Assembly (NCBI GenBank): GCA_963848205.1
Contig: CAWKCV010000003.1
Span: 1,507,943-1,571,942, forward strand
Origin: BOG-908 sp963848205
GTDB taxonomy: Bacteria; Pseudomonadota; Alphaproteobacteria; Acetobacterales; Acetobacteraceae
Direction: 5' to 3'
DNA: 64,000 nucleotides
A program made the translations under genes and the position numbers. Position 1 is the first letter of the stretch, and every line of letters starts with the position of its first letter. A model generated the notes under the pieces. It was not told the origin of the DNA and searched no databases. It worked only from the letters and a program-made list of their open reading frames with translations. Below, one piece after another: positions 56,606 through 64,000 of the stretch.

Positions 56606-58537
56606 CTACTTTAGTGGCGCTAGCAGGTCGTCCAGCAGCGCGGGTTCGGTGGGCACGCGCTCCAGATGCGGGTAGCGCAAACCGCCTGCGTAGTTGAGCT
56701 GCAGTGAACGGAAATGCTTTCCGTATTGCACGATCAGGTCGATCAAGTTGTCGTGCAGATGCGCGTTCCTGATCGCGGCTTTCAGATCGTCCGCACCGTC
56801 GCACGAGAGTCCGTCGATCGACAGGATCTTGCCGTCGCGCATCAGGCCCAGATTCCAGGCGGGACCGTTCCAGACGACGTTGCTGATCTCGCATCCATCG
56901 TCGGACAGCGTCAGACCGATCGAGTCGCTGAAATCCTGCGATTTGCGACGGCTCTCCTCGCTCTTCTGCATGTCGGACGGTGTATCGGTATAGACGAGTT
57001 TGTAGCCACCACGCGCAATACCATCGAGCGGCGCACCGCCACCCGTGCGATCGAGCCGCATACGCAGGAAACTTGCCCAGTCATACGGCATCACGCCGTT
57101 CAACGTGCGCACGACCTCATCGAAATCGTAGGTGTGGGTGACGAAGCTGCCATCCTCGATGCCGAAGAATGCGTGCGCGAAATCGTTCATCGATTTCTGC
57201 CCGTTGGTCTTCTGCCGGATCAGCGTGTCGGCATCCAGCCAGATCAGCAGACCCTCTGTGTAGTAGTCCTCATGACGTTCCCAATCGGGCGAGCTCAGCG
57301 GGCGGCGCTGATTTATGATCGGATCGTTCGTCGTATCCTGCAGCGGGCGCCAGGCGCGACCCACCTCGTTCTGCATCTCGTCGGCATCGAGCGCGATCGC
57401 GTCGAGCGCTTCCTGCTTGCTCCACAATCCCGAACGCGCGGCGAGCACCTGGCCCCAGAACTGCGTCTGGCCTTCATACACCCAGAGCAGGCTGTCGCGC
57501 ATCGGCACGTCGAAATTCGGCGTCCACAAATCCGCAGGCCTGCGAAACTTGCCGTTCCACGAATGCGTGTATTCATGCGGCAGCAGATCGCGATCGGCCG
57601 CCGTCTTGTCCCAATCGGTGAAGTAACCGCGGTCCGTGCCGTCTTCGCTCGATTGGTGATGCTCCAATCCGTTGCCGCCCAACTCGTCGCTCAGCGAAAG
57701 CAGAAAATCATAGTGCCCGTAATGTTGAGCGCCGAACAGGCGCACGGCCTGCTGCACGAGCGCGCGGTGTTTCGCAATCTGCCCCTTGTCGCCGAGCAGG
57801 TCCTGCAATCTGTCGGCAAACACATCGAGATAAACAGGCGGGTTCGCACCCGGCGTAAGATTGATCTTGCGCACATAGGCGCCGGCATAGAGCGGCGAAT
57901 CGACCAGCGTGTTCAGCGTCGTCGGCTTGAACTGCGCGTGGCCCGGCACGCTCGCGCCATCGGTTTCCAGCGCCGTCGCATACTGCCAGTCGCGCATGTA
58001 GGTGAGATCGACGGCGTATGTCACATCGCGGCTGAACACGCCGGCGGGATAGAGCACGACATTGTTCCAGGCCAGATCGATGATCTCCGGCGTCATCTCC
58101 ACCCGGCCCTCTTTCTTGCTGGCCGGCGAGAGATACTGGAACGAGACGTCGAGGCTGCTGGCACCCTGCGGCACATCGACATGGAACGCATGCACGTTCA
58201 CCGTATCGCGGCGCCAGGCGAGTTTCTGGCCGCCCGCCTTGATTTCCAATCCTGCGAGATTCGGCAACGGACCTTCCGGACTATGCGCACCAGGCACCCA
58301 TGCGGGGTAGAGCAGCACGAAATCGCCGGATTTCTGAACCGGGATCACCTCATGCACCGGCACGACATGACGGCGCAGATCGGCGATATTGACCGACATC
58401 TTGATGGTGCCGGGGTAGGCCACATCCTGCGGCGCAGGAATGGCGGGCGGCATGGCGTTGGGTTGCGGCTGCGCGGCCAATACCGGTACGCAGGCGAGAA
58501 TGGCGGGCGCCAGAACAATGGCTGCGCGTATCGTCAT
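56606..58537 (-). CDS. M61 family (glycyl aminopeptidase-like) metallopeptidase
   Basis: Zinc peptidase of 643 aa with a signal peptide (AAIVLAPAILACVPVLAAQP). The HExxH-type zinc motif is LLPHEYTHSWNGKFRRP near residue 325, within the M61 domain that includes LLWVYEGQTQFWGQVLAA (the third ligand Glu in YEGQT). A PDZ domain covers about the last 110 residues (IGLTLSDDGCEISNVVWNGPAWNLGLMRDGKILSIDG region). It degrades peptides in the periplasm. Its start overlaps the stop of the PLP decarboxylase. Confidence 0.93.
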   Translation of the reverse strand: MTIRAAIVLAPAILACVPVLAAQPQPNAMPPAIPAPQDVAYPGTIKMSVNIADLRRHVVPVHEVIPVQKSGDFVLLYPAWVPGAHSPEGPLPNLAGLEIKAGGQKLAWRRDTVNVHAFHVDVPQGASSLDVSFQYLSPASKKEGRVEMTPEIIDLAWNNVVLYPAGVFSRDVTYAVDLTYMRDWQYATALETDGASVPGHAQFKPTTLNTLVDSPLYAGAYVRKINLTPGANPPVYLDVFADRLQDLLGDKGQIAKHRALVQQAVRLFGAQHYGHYDFLLSLSDELGGNGLEHHQSSEDGTDRGYFTDWDKTAADRDLLPHEYTHSWNGKFRRPADLWTPNFDVPMRDSLLWVYEGQTQFWGQVLAARSGLWSKQEALDAIALDADEMQNEVGRAWRPLQDTTNDPIINQRRPLSSPDWERHEDYYTEGLLIWLDADTLIRQKTNGQKSMNDFAHAFFGIEDGSFVTHTYDFDEVVRTLNGVMPYDWASFLRMRLDRTGGGAPLDGIARGGYKLVYTDTPSDMQKSEESRRKSQDFSDSIGLTLSDDGCEISNVVWNGPAWNLGLMRDGKILSIDGLSCDGADDLKAAIRNAHLHDNLIDLIVQYGKHFRSLQLNYAGGLRYPHLERVPTEPALLDDLLAPLK

Positions 58538-59988
58538 TTAAGTTCCTCTGAAAGTTTGGCTGCAATTTTCAGCACGCCATCGACAAGTGCGTCGGCGTCA
58601 TCGGTCGTGCTGCGGTGGTTGAACAACGCCGCGCGTATCGCGAGCACGCCGTCGATCGTCGTCGTCGATGGTGCGGCAATCCCCTCCTCCTGCAGACGCA
58701 CCACGATCTCCCCATTCAGCGCGTCGAGATCGGCCGCGCCACGCACCACCCGAAAGCAGACGATGTTGAGCGCGACAGGTGCGAGCAACGCGAGGTCGGC
58801 CTCGCGCGCGATGCGCGCTTGCAGATGCTGCGCGATCGCACAGCCGCCTTCGACGACACGCGCAATACCGTCGAGCCCATAGGCCCGGATCGTCATCCAC
58901 ACCTTCAGCGCGCGGAACTCTCGCGAAAGATCAGGGCCCATATCGCGCGGCCAGGGCGGGTTGCCGGCCAGCCCGCGTGGCGCCTGGGTCAGATAGGCGA
59001 GCGACTGCGCGAACGTATCGAGCTGCATCGTGGCATCGCGCACCAGCACGCAGCCCGCGTCGTAGGGCACCTGCGCCCATTTGTGGAAATCGAACGCCAG
59101 GCTGTCCGCACCCTCGATGCCCGCGAGAAGCGGACGCAGACACGGCGAGGCGGCCGCCGTGGCACCGAATGCGCCGTCCACATGAAACCAGATACCCTCC
59201 GCGCGGGCGATATCCCCGATCGCGGCCAGCGGATCGATCGCGCCGGTGTCGACCGTGCCGGCCGTGCCCACCACCAGAAATGGATGCAGCCCGGCTGTGC
59301 GATCCGCCGCGATGGACGCGGCCAGGGCGGCGGCGTCCATCCGGTGCGCCGCGTCGGTGGGGATCAGATGCAGCGCGTCCGAGCCGATGCCCGCCATATC
59401 GAGTGCGCGCGGAATGCAGCCATGCGCGGCCGAAGACGCGTACGCCACCAGCTTGGCGCCTTGCAGTCCCTGCGCGCGCACCACTGCGCCCAATGCCGCA
59501 CGCCGGGCCACGAGCACGGCCACCATGTTCGCCATCGACGAGCCGGTCAGCAGCACGCCGCCGGTGCCGGCCGGCATGCCGACCATCTCGGCCGCCCAGG
59601 CGATGACGAGCCGTTCCATCTCGATGGCCGCATGGTCGCGCCCGCCGCAATTGACGTTGTAGATGCCGGTCAGCAGCTCGGCCAGAAAGCCCGCCGCGTT
59701 GCCGCCGCCATTCACCCAGCCCATCATCCGCGGATGGTCGTTGCCGCTGGTATAGGGCAACACGAGACGCTGGAAGTCGGCGTAGATGCCCGCCAACGGC
59801 GCGCCTTGCCGGGGGGCGGCCACATGCATCTCGCCGCGCAACGCATCCGGCATGCGCTGCCACACTGGCCGCGTGCGCGCGCCGGCGAGCCAGTCGATCA
59901 TGTCGTCGAGCATAAGGTGGCCGAGCGCTCTGGTCTCGGACCAGTCCTCGGGATCGAGGCTGGCATTCACACGCGCATCGTCGGCCAT
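58534..59988 (-). CDS. Pyridoxal-5'-phosphate-dependent decarboxylase
   Basis: Group II PLP decarboxylase of 484 aa. The Schiff-base Lys is in DFHKWAQVPYDAG near residue 295. Other blocks are GGVLLTGSSMANMVAVLVAR (phosphate site), AAHGCIPRALDMAG and WFHVDGAFGATAAASP. It fits aromatic-L-amino-acid/tyrosine or glutamate-type decarboxylases; the actual substrate cannot be told. Start at 59988 is preferred; the frame opens at 60057. Coupled to the M61 peptidase (ATGA overlap), which could supply amino acids. Confidence 0.9.
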   Translation of the reverse strand: MADDARVNASLDPEDWSETRALGHLMLDDMIDWLAGARTRPVWQRMPDALRGEMHVAAPRQGAPLAGIYADFQRLVLPYTSGNDHPRMMGWVNGGGNAAGFLAELLTGIYNVNCGGRDHAAIEMERLVIAWAAEMVGMPAGTGGVLLTGSSMANMVAVLVARRAALGAVVRAQGLQGAKLVAYASSAAHGCIPRALDMAGIGSDALHLIPTDAAHRMDAAALAASIAADRTAGLHPFLVVGTAGTVDTGAIDPLAAIGDIARAEGIWFHVDGAFGATAAASPCLRPLLAGIEGADSLAFDFHKWAQVPYDAGCVLVRDATMQLDTFAQSLAYLTQAPRGLAGNPPWPRDMGPDLSREFRALKVWMTIRAYGLDGIARVVEGGCAIAQHLQARIAREADLALLAPVALNIVCFRVVRGAADLDALNGEIVVRLQEEGIAAPSTTTIDGVLAIRAALFNHRSTTDDADALVDGVLKIAAKLSEELK

Positions 59989-60034
59989 ACCATCGCGATG
60001 CCACAGGCCGGCGCACAAGCCAAGCCGATGATCT

Positions 60035-61322
60035 TCAGGTGACGCGATAGCCGGCAACCGTGAGGAACGCGCCGCCCGCGAGCAGGCAGCCGGAGAGGAT
60101 GATCGCCGCCCACGACATTTTCGGCCGATCGCGCAGCAGCCAGGCCGCGCCGAGGAAGATCGACATCGCGCAGTAGAGCAGCCGCAGCGTCGAATCGCCC
60201 GGTTGCGGCACGCCGTGGAACCAGATGAACAGCGTCATCGTCAGCACGCCTTGCAGGAACACCGGCCAGCATCGCAGGCGTGCGGCGGCCAGAATGGCGA
60301 GCGTGGCCAGGCCTTGTGCGAGTTCATAGAAGCTGCGCTGGATGGTGGCGGCAAACCAGCCGAGCCGGTGCGGACTGGCGATGTGCTTGAGTCCGTGCAG
60401 CGCCTCGTAGACATCCGGCAGCACGAGCCATTGCGCGATCGTGGGCAGCACGCGCGGCAGCATGGCCATCGGCGCCTCCCAGGCGCGCTGCGCGTGCATG
60501 AAGGCGAACGGCTCGCCGAACTTGATGGCTTGCAGGGCGAGAAATGCCAGCAGGCCGGAGATCGACAGCACGCCCAGCAGGCCGAGCCAGGCCAGCGCGC
60601 GCGCGAACTCGGACCGGTGTGGCGCCCGTTGTCCGCAGCGCCCGCCAGCTTGCGGCGGCCACCCACGACCAGATCGCGAGCGCGGTGCCGAGCCCGAGCG
60701 GGCCGGCGGCGGTGACCAGGCCGCAGGCGAACGCGGCGGCCAAAAAACGCCGCTCCAAGGCAGCCAGGAGCGCGGCCAGGGCAAGCAGGTTCATCAGCCC
60801 GGTCGGATAGGATTGCAGCGCGAAATTGGCCGCGGGATAGAGTGCGAACAGCCAGATTGCTGTCATGGCCGCGCGGGTTGGCAAGATGCGGTCAGCGAGG
60901 CGCTGGAACAGGTGCACCGAGGCCGCCGCCAGGCTGGCCGTGACCGCCACAGTCAGCCAGCGCTGCAGAATGACCGGCAAGCCGATCTTGCCGATCAGCC
61001 AAAGCACCGCGGGCCAGAGGGGGAAGAAGGCCACGTCCTGATACTGGGTCGGGCGTGTCGGGTCCCACACATACCAATCGTGTGAAATGCGCGCGTACCA
61101 GAGCGCGTCGAAGGCAAAAAACCTATCGACGAAGTGGGTGCGCAGGTCGGCGGCGCGAACGCCGAGCGCCCAGTCCGGCAACGCCGAGGCCGCCTGACCG
61201 GCCAGCAGCACGATCGCGAATGATACACAGAACGCCAGTAGCCAATGTGGAAGCGGGGCGCGCTGCGGCGCACCCGGTCGGTCGATCATGCAGGCGCGAT
61301 CCGAAATGGCCCGTCGGATCAT
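60035..61322 (-). pseudogene. PIG-V type mannosyltransferase-like membrane protein, frameshifted
   Basis: Integral membrane glycosyltransferase similar to GPI mannosyltransferase (PIG-V). The first frame (about 61322 to 60625) contains the lumenal-type motif FDALWYARISHDWYVWDP and QYQDVAFFPLWPAVLW, then several helices. It then leaves coding sequence near 60618 (ATPVRVRAR), and the rest (SEFARALAWLGLLGVLSISG through GGAFLTVAGYRVT) continues in a frame shifted by one base. Total length is 3n+1; without the extra base it would be a 428-aa protein with about ten helices. Either a sequencing indel or a recently inactivated gene. Confidence 0.8.
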
Positions 61323-61379
61323 GATTGCAACGAGCCTATGTTCAGCTTCCGATCGCAGTGCCGATCCCGACGATCCGGT

Positions 61380-61685
61380 TCAGACCGAGCGTGATGTCCA
61401 ATGGTGCTGGATGACGTGGTTCAGAGGGTTGGGAGTCGATTCGCCGTAGTTGGCAGGGCCTTTGGCCGGGTCCAGCGTTGGCGCGCCATTCACGGCGCTG
61501 TCCGGCTCGCCGATATCGCGGTTCCAGTTCTCGTCCGGAGCGGCCGGCGGAATGGTCTCGAGCGCGCCGTTCACCAAGTCGGTAATGACGGCGACGGCGA
61601 CATCACGGCCGAAGCCCGCCTGCTCCGCTTGCGCCATGAGGGACACGAGCTTTGGCCGGAACCAGTCATGGGCGCCTTCGGGCAT
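61380..61685 (-). CDS. Small conserved hypothetical protein
   Basis: A 101-aa protein. The first half (DWFRPKLVSLMAQAEQAGFGRDVAVAVITDLVNGA) looks helical; the second half is Asp/Pro/Asn rich and likely flexible. No signal peptide. I do not recognise the family, but the codon pattern and a proper ATG start make it a credible gene. Confidence 0.65.
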   Translation of the reverse strand: MPEGAHDWFRPKLVSLMAQAEQAGFGRDVAVAVITDLVNGALETIPPAAPDENWNRDIGEPDSAVNGAPTLDPAKGPANYGESTPNPLNHVIQHHWTSRSV

Positions 61686-61745
61686 AGGTCAGCTTCTCCT
61701 GGCGGCGTGTCGGTGCCTTTGTAGCAGCAGGCTGCCGCGCATGAC

Positions 61746-61775
61746 AAAACGGCGCCCACGAATGGACGCCGTTCA
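61746..61775 (-). terminator. Candidate intrinsic terminator of the PEP-CTERM gene
   Basis: Read on the minus strand, AACGGCGTCC and GGGCGCCGTT form a 10 bp stem with one G-T wobble and a short loop, followed by TTTGTCAT. It lies about 43 bases after the PEP-CTERM protein's stop codon. The U-tract is short, so strength is moderate. Confidence 0.6.
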
Positions 61776-61817
61776 GGTCGGTGCGGTAGGCGGGCGCGCA
61801 AACGCGCCGCCTGCGTA

Positions 61818-62486
61818 TCAGAGGCTCTTGGACGACTTCGCGCGAACGAAGCCCAGGCCAAGCAGGCCCATGCCGAGGACGGCGAGGCTTGCGGGCTCGG
61901 GCACCGGCGGCGGTGCCGACGGGCTGTAGGTGTAGGTGATCGTGACGGTCGCGTCCGCCTGCGTGGTGATCTTGTTGATGATGTTACCGCCGCCGCCGAG
62001 AACGGTGGTGCCGGTGAGCGTAGCAAGGCTCAGCGAGACGTTGCCGGCCAGGAACTCGCCGATCTGCGCTGCTGTGGCGGTGCCGCTCACCGAGCTGGTC
62101 GGGCTGTACGGCCCGAAAGCTGCCGAGGCAGCCGATGCCAGATTGGTGTAGGTTTGTGTGGCGACGAGATCGGTCGTGAGCGACGCCAGCAATGTGCTGC
62201 TCGAATTGGTGGTGAAGTTGACGTCTTCGGTGATCTTGAAGGACTCGACTGAGGAGGCGCCGTTCTGCAGGTTGCCGCCGAACGCGCCGGCGTCGCTGAG
62301 CGTGACGCTCACGCCCGTCAGGGTGCCGAGCGAGGTATTGAAACCCGCCAGCGTCAGGTTGTCGGTAAAGTCGGTTGTCTGTAACGCGCCGGTTGTGGCC
62401 AACTCAGTAAACGTGGCTGCCCTTGCGGCGCCTGCAGAGATGGCCAGCACCGCGAAAGCGGTGGCTGCGAGATATCCGAACTTCAT
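61818..62486 (-). CDS. PEP-CTERM anchored exported protein
   Basis: A 222-aa exported protein. The signal peptide is MKFGYLAATAFAVLAISAGA. The middle is beta-rich and Thr/Ser/Asn rich (a choice-of-anchor-like domain with a pattern TFTELATTGALQTTDFTDNL). The C-terminus is a PEP-CTERM sorting signal: VPEPASLAVLGMGLLGLGFV then RAKSSKSL. It should be recognised by an exosortase and processed at the membrane; no exosortase gene lies in this window. The 340 bp upstream hold its promoter. Confidence 0.88.
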   Translation of the reverse strand: MKFGYLAATAFAVLAISAGAARAATFTELATTGALQTTDFTDNLTLAGFNTSLGTLTGVSVTLSDAGAFGGNLQNGASSVESFKITEDVNFTTNSSSTLLASLTTDLVATQTYTNLASAASAAFGPYSPTSSVSGTATAAQIGEFLAGNVSLSLATLTGTTVLGGGGNIINKITTQADATVTITYTYSPSAPPPVPEPASLAVLGMGLLGLGFVRAKSSKSL

Positions 62487-62829
62487 ATCGAGACCTTTTT
62501 CACCAGACTATGAAGATGAAATGCCGCAACCATACCGGAAAGTCAACAAGTCTTGAAAAAGAAACCGACCATTTTTTGAGACGGAGCGCGACGATCGCCT
62601 GTAAGTTGTGACGGCTTATTGGTGGAGGGGGTTTCCGCCCTTTGCCGAGTTTTACCGTGTCATGTCATATAGTTAGCGGGAAGTCTGATTTCCGTCCCTC
62701 AAACCGGCCCACAATAGCCAACGCTATGCAGGTGCACGGCCTCGCACACTTATCTAAGGCCATCTTTCGGGCGACGCGACCCATTTGGCAGCTTGTTCTC
62801 TTTCCGTTCTCCGCGTTAACGTGGCGTTC
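62487..62829. other. Intergenic region, no gene recognised
   Basis: About 340 bases, less GC-rich than coding regions, including AAAAAGAAACCGACCATTTTTTGAG. Short open frames here have no protein-like pattern. It presumably carries promoters for the divergent PEP-CTERM gene and for the small gene at 62.8 kb. No tRNA or repeat-family member is seen. Confidence 0.5.
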
Positions 62830-63076
62830 ATGGAGAACAAACCGCCCGTCCATCTACGCCCCGCCACCCCGGAAGAGGTGCAACAGGCGCTCGTCCATGC
62901 GCTCAAGTTCAACGGAAAAAAGGCGTTCCAATCGAGCCGTGACATTGATGGCCGAGATAACTGCCGAGCACGTGGCCGAGGCGCTACGGGCGGGGCTGTT
63001 CGTCATAATGAAGGCCGCGCCTCCAGCGCTGCCACTGGCGAGGACTGCGCCTATGCGGCAAGCGCGCGGCGGGTGA
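62830..63076 (+). pseudogene. Small conserved gene, frameshifted in an A-run
   Basis: The first frame from the ATG at 62830 reads MENKPPVHLRPATPEEVQQA and ALKFNGKK; a frame shifted by one base then reads VTLMAEITAEHVAEALRAGL and FVIMKAAPPALPLART to the stop at 63076. The switch falls at a run of six A residues (GGAAAAAAGG). With five A residues the reading becomes one 81-aa protein. Total length is 3n+1. The combined layout looks like a small alphaproteobacterial protein of unknown function. Confidence 0.6.
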
Positions 63077-63270
63077 TGGAGGGCGGTGGGAGGGCTGCGG
63101 GCAATGGCGAGAACTGCGAGACATAGGCTCGTGAGAGACCGCGTATTGTGGCGGGATGGCTGGGGTAAGGCGCCTACCCGCCGCAATCGAGCCGGTAGCT
63201 TAGCGTCGATGGCAGACCGGTGGTTCGGGAGACAGGGGGCACAAACCGGACGTTCAGTGTAGTGCGTACG

Positions 63271-63675
63271 TCAAGATTTTTGCGCGGTTGCCAGGGCCGT
63301 GGCGGCTGCATTGATAAGCTGGGCAACGGCGGTCACCACTTGGGCAACTGCGAAGGGCTTGGGCATCAATTGACTGTTCGGAACACCTTTTGAACCCCAA
63401 TCATGAGCACTTGCGCCCGTCATATAAACAACGGGTAACTTGTCATTGATTTCCCTAGCATGTTTGGCGACATCCCAGCCGGTTAGTGGTCCCGCTAGAT
63501 TTATATCCGTAACCAGGGCACTAAAATTGGCGCCTTTATCATCAAGCAGGGCAATAGCTTCTTCGCCGCTACTGGCGAGCGTCACGGTGAAACCGCCCTC
63601 CGTCAGCGCTTCCTCAAGAATGAGCTGAATGGATTCTTCATCTTCTACAACAAACACGAGAACGGATGTGGTCAC
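63271..63675 (-). CDS. Single-domain response regulator (receiver only)
   Basis: A CheY-like receiver protein of 134 aa. Acidic pair VVEDEE, phosphoacceptor Asp in LVTDINLAGPLTGWDV, Thr in VVYMTGAS and Lys in LMPKPFAVAQ. No output domain, so it would work by protein contact or as a phosphate relay. No kinase gene is adjacent. The 144 bp between it and the small gene at 62.8 kb contain nothing recognised. Its receiver resembles that of the protein at 2.5 kb in general layout. Confidence 0.92.
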   Translation of the reverse strand: MTTSVLVFVVEDEESIQLILEEALTEGGFTVTLASSGEEAIALLDDKGANFSALVTDINLAGPLTGWDVAKHAREINDKLPVVYMTGASAHDWGSKGVPNSQLMPKPFAVAQVVTAVAQLINAAATALATAQKS

Positions 63676-63802
63676 AAAAATGCTCCTTGCCGAAAGGGCG
63701 GGAGCATGTGGCAGTGAAGCCGTAACTCTCAGACGCAGATAGCCGGCGGTCGGCTGCGGTTTGTCTGTTTAGCACATGGGCCGCCACATAGCGATCAATG
63801 CC

Positions 63803-64000
63803 TTAAATGCGCGGTAGCGGCCTGTTTGTGCCCGGCTGGAATGGCTGAATCCAGTTGTTCGCTTCCGGCGAGCCGCCGCACGATTGGACAGACACCCAGC
63901 CGGCGCCTGCAATTGCCGCAACGGCTTCGTGTACGCGCGGGACTGCCACGTCGGGCGGCATGCCAGGCGGGACGTTCCACTCGGTTAGGTCGACGGAGAG
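63803..64000 (-). CDS. C-terminal end of a gene cut by the right edge
   Basis: An open minus-strand frame runs from the window edge to a TAA at 63803-63805. The 65 visible residues include VDLTEWNVPPGMPPDVAVPR, AVAAIAGAGWVSVQS, CGGSPEANNWIQPFQ and RPLPRI. It looks like real coding sequence, but I do not recognise a family, and the start lies outside the window. Confidence 0.55.
   Translation of the reverse strand, partial: LSVDLTEWNVPPGMPPDVAVPRVHEAVAAIAGAGWVSVQSCGGSPEANNWIQPFQPGTNRPLPRI

Noticed and set aside
62890..62910. A AAA AAG slippery heptamer that might give programmed -1 frameshifting in the small gene
   Set aside because: The downstream protein-like frame is reached by +1 (or -2), not -1; a -1 slip leads to a stop within a few codons. 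An extra base in the A-run explains it better.
1..64000. CRISPR arrays, complete insertion sequences, prophage genes or rRNA
   Set aside because: No spaced direct repeats, transposase motifs, phage structural genes or rRNA segments were seen.

Overview
This 64 kb window is a high-GC bacterial chromosome segment, densely coded on both strands, with many 1-14 nt start/stop overlaps and several GTG/TTG starts. The gene set (PheT with an alphaproteobacterial look, LepA, L36, a heterotrimeric glycolate oxidase, Ku/LigD, MntR/MntH of the proteobacterial type, a PEP-CTERM protein, beta-roll exoprotein remnants) and an abundant A/T-rich intergenic hairpin repeat point to an alphaproteobacterium, most likely Acetobacteraceae. 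The family placement is an inference from gene content; no 16S rRNA is present.

Layout. 0-5 kb: translation genes (pheT, lepA) around a response-regulator protein whose kinase-like half has lost its histidine. 5-6.2 kb: a GT61 glycosyltransferase. 6.3 kb: tRNA-Ser(GGA), followed by a visibly less GC-rich accessory block (about 6.4-12.7 kb): LysR regulator, YcaC-type cysteine hydrolase, ABM-fold protein, alginate-export type porin, cytochrome b561, GST, CadC-like regulator and a dead exoprotein fragment. 12.7-18.3 kb: a TesA-type esterase divergent from a YbbA/YbbP ABC system, then a solute-binding protein and a DUF2272 lipoprotein. 18.4-25.3 kb: a TPR sulfotransferase, a degraded exoprotein, GT9 transferase plus GalE, metallophosphoesterase, DUF1289 and a secreted VOC protein. 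25.5-30 kb: glcD-glcE-glcF plus a TPR protein, one tightly coupled minus-strand operon. 30-36.4 kb: rpmJ, a methyltransferase-like protein, GST, DsbA-family protein, an envelope-stress pair (PspB plus an adhesin-head protein with a PspC-like tail) and a frameshifted gltX. 36.5-45.5 kb: nadE, SDR, the divergent mntH/mntR pair, a DUF482 protein and several small enzymes. 45.5-51.3 kb: two different glycogen-debranching-type enzymes flanking a methyltransferase. 51.4-54.9 kb: ligD-ku, a complete bacterial end-joining pair. 55-64 kb: SDR, OmpA-like protein, M61 peptidase, PLP decarboxylase, a frameshifted PIG-V type mannosyltransferase, a PEP-CTERM protein, a frameshifted small gene, a lone receiver protein and a gene cut by the right edge.

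The most unusual feature is a family of about 19 intergenic palindromic units. Each has an 8-10 bp A/T-rich hairpin (arms close to GTTCTTTTTT and AAAAAAGAAC), then CAAAAAACTTTTGCT, and often a GC tail near CGCTGTCGCGAGC. They occur singly or as inverted doublets around a GC-rich centre, like REP/REPIN elements. They sit at gene ends, enter the mntH/mntR promoter region, and supply stop codons and C-terminal tails to neighbouring genes. None is seen between 5.2 and 18.2 kb or after 56.6 kb.

Three genes (gltX, the PIG-V type gene, a small gene at 62.8 kb) each carry exactly one extra base relative to an intact frame. This suggests residual sequencing indels or recent decay.
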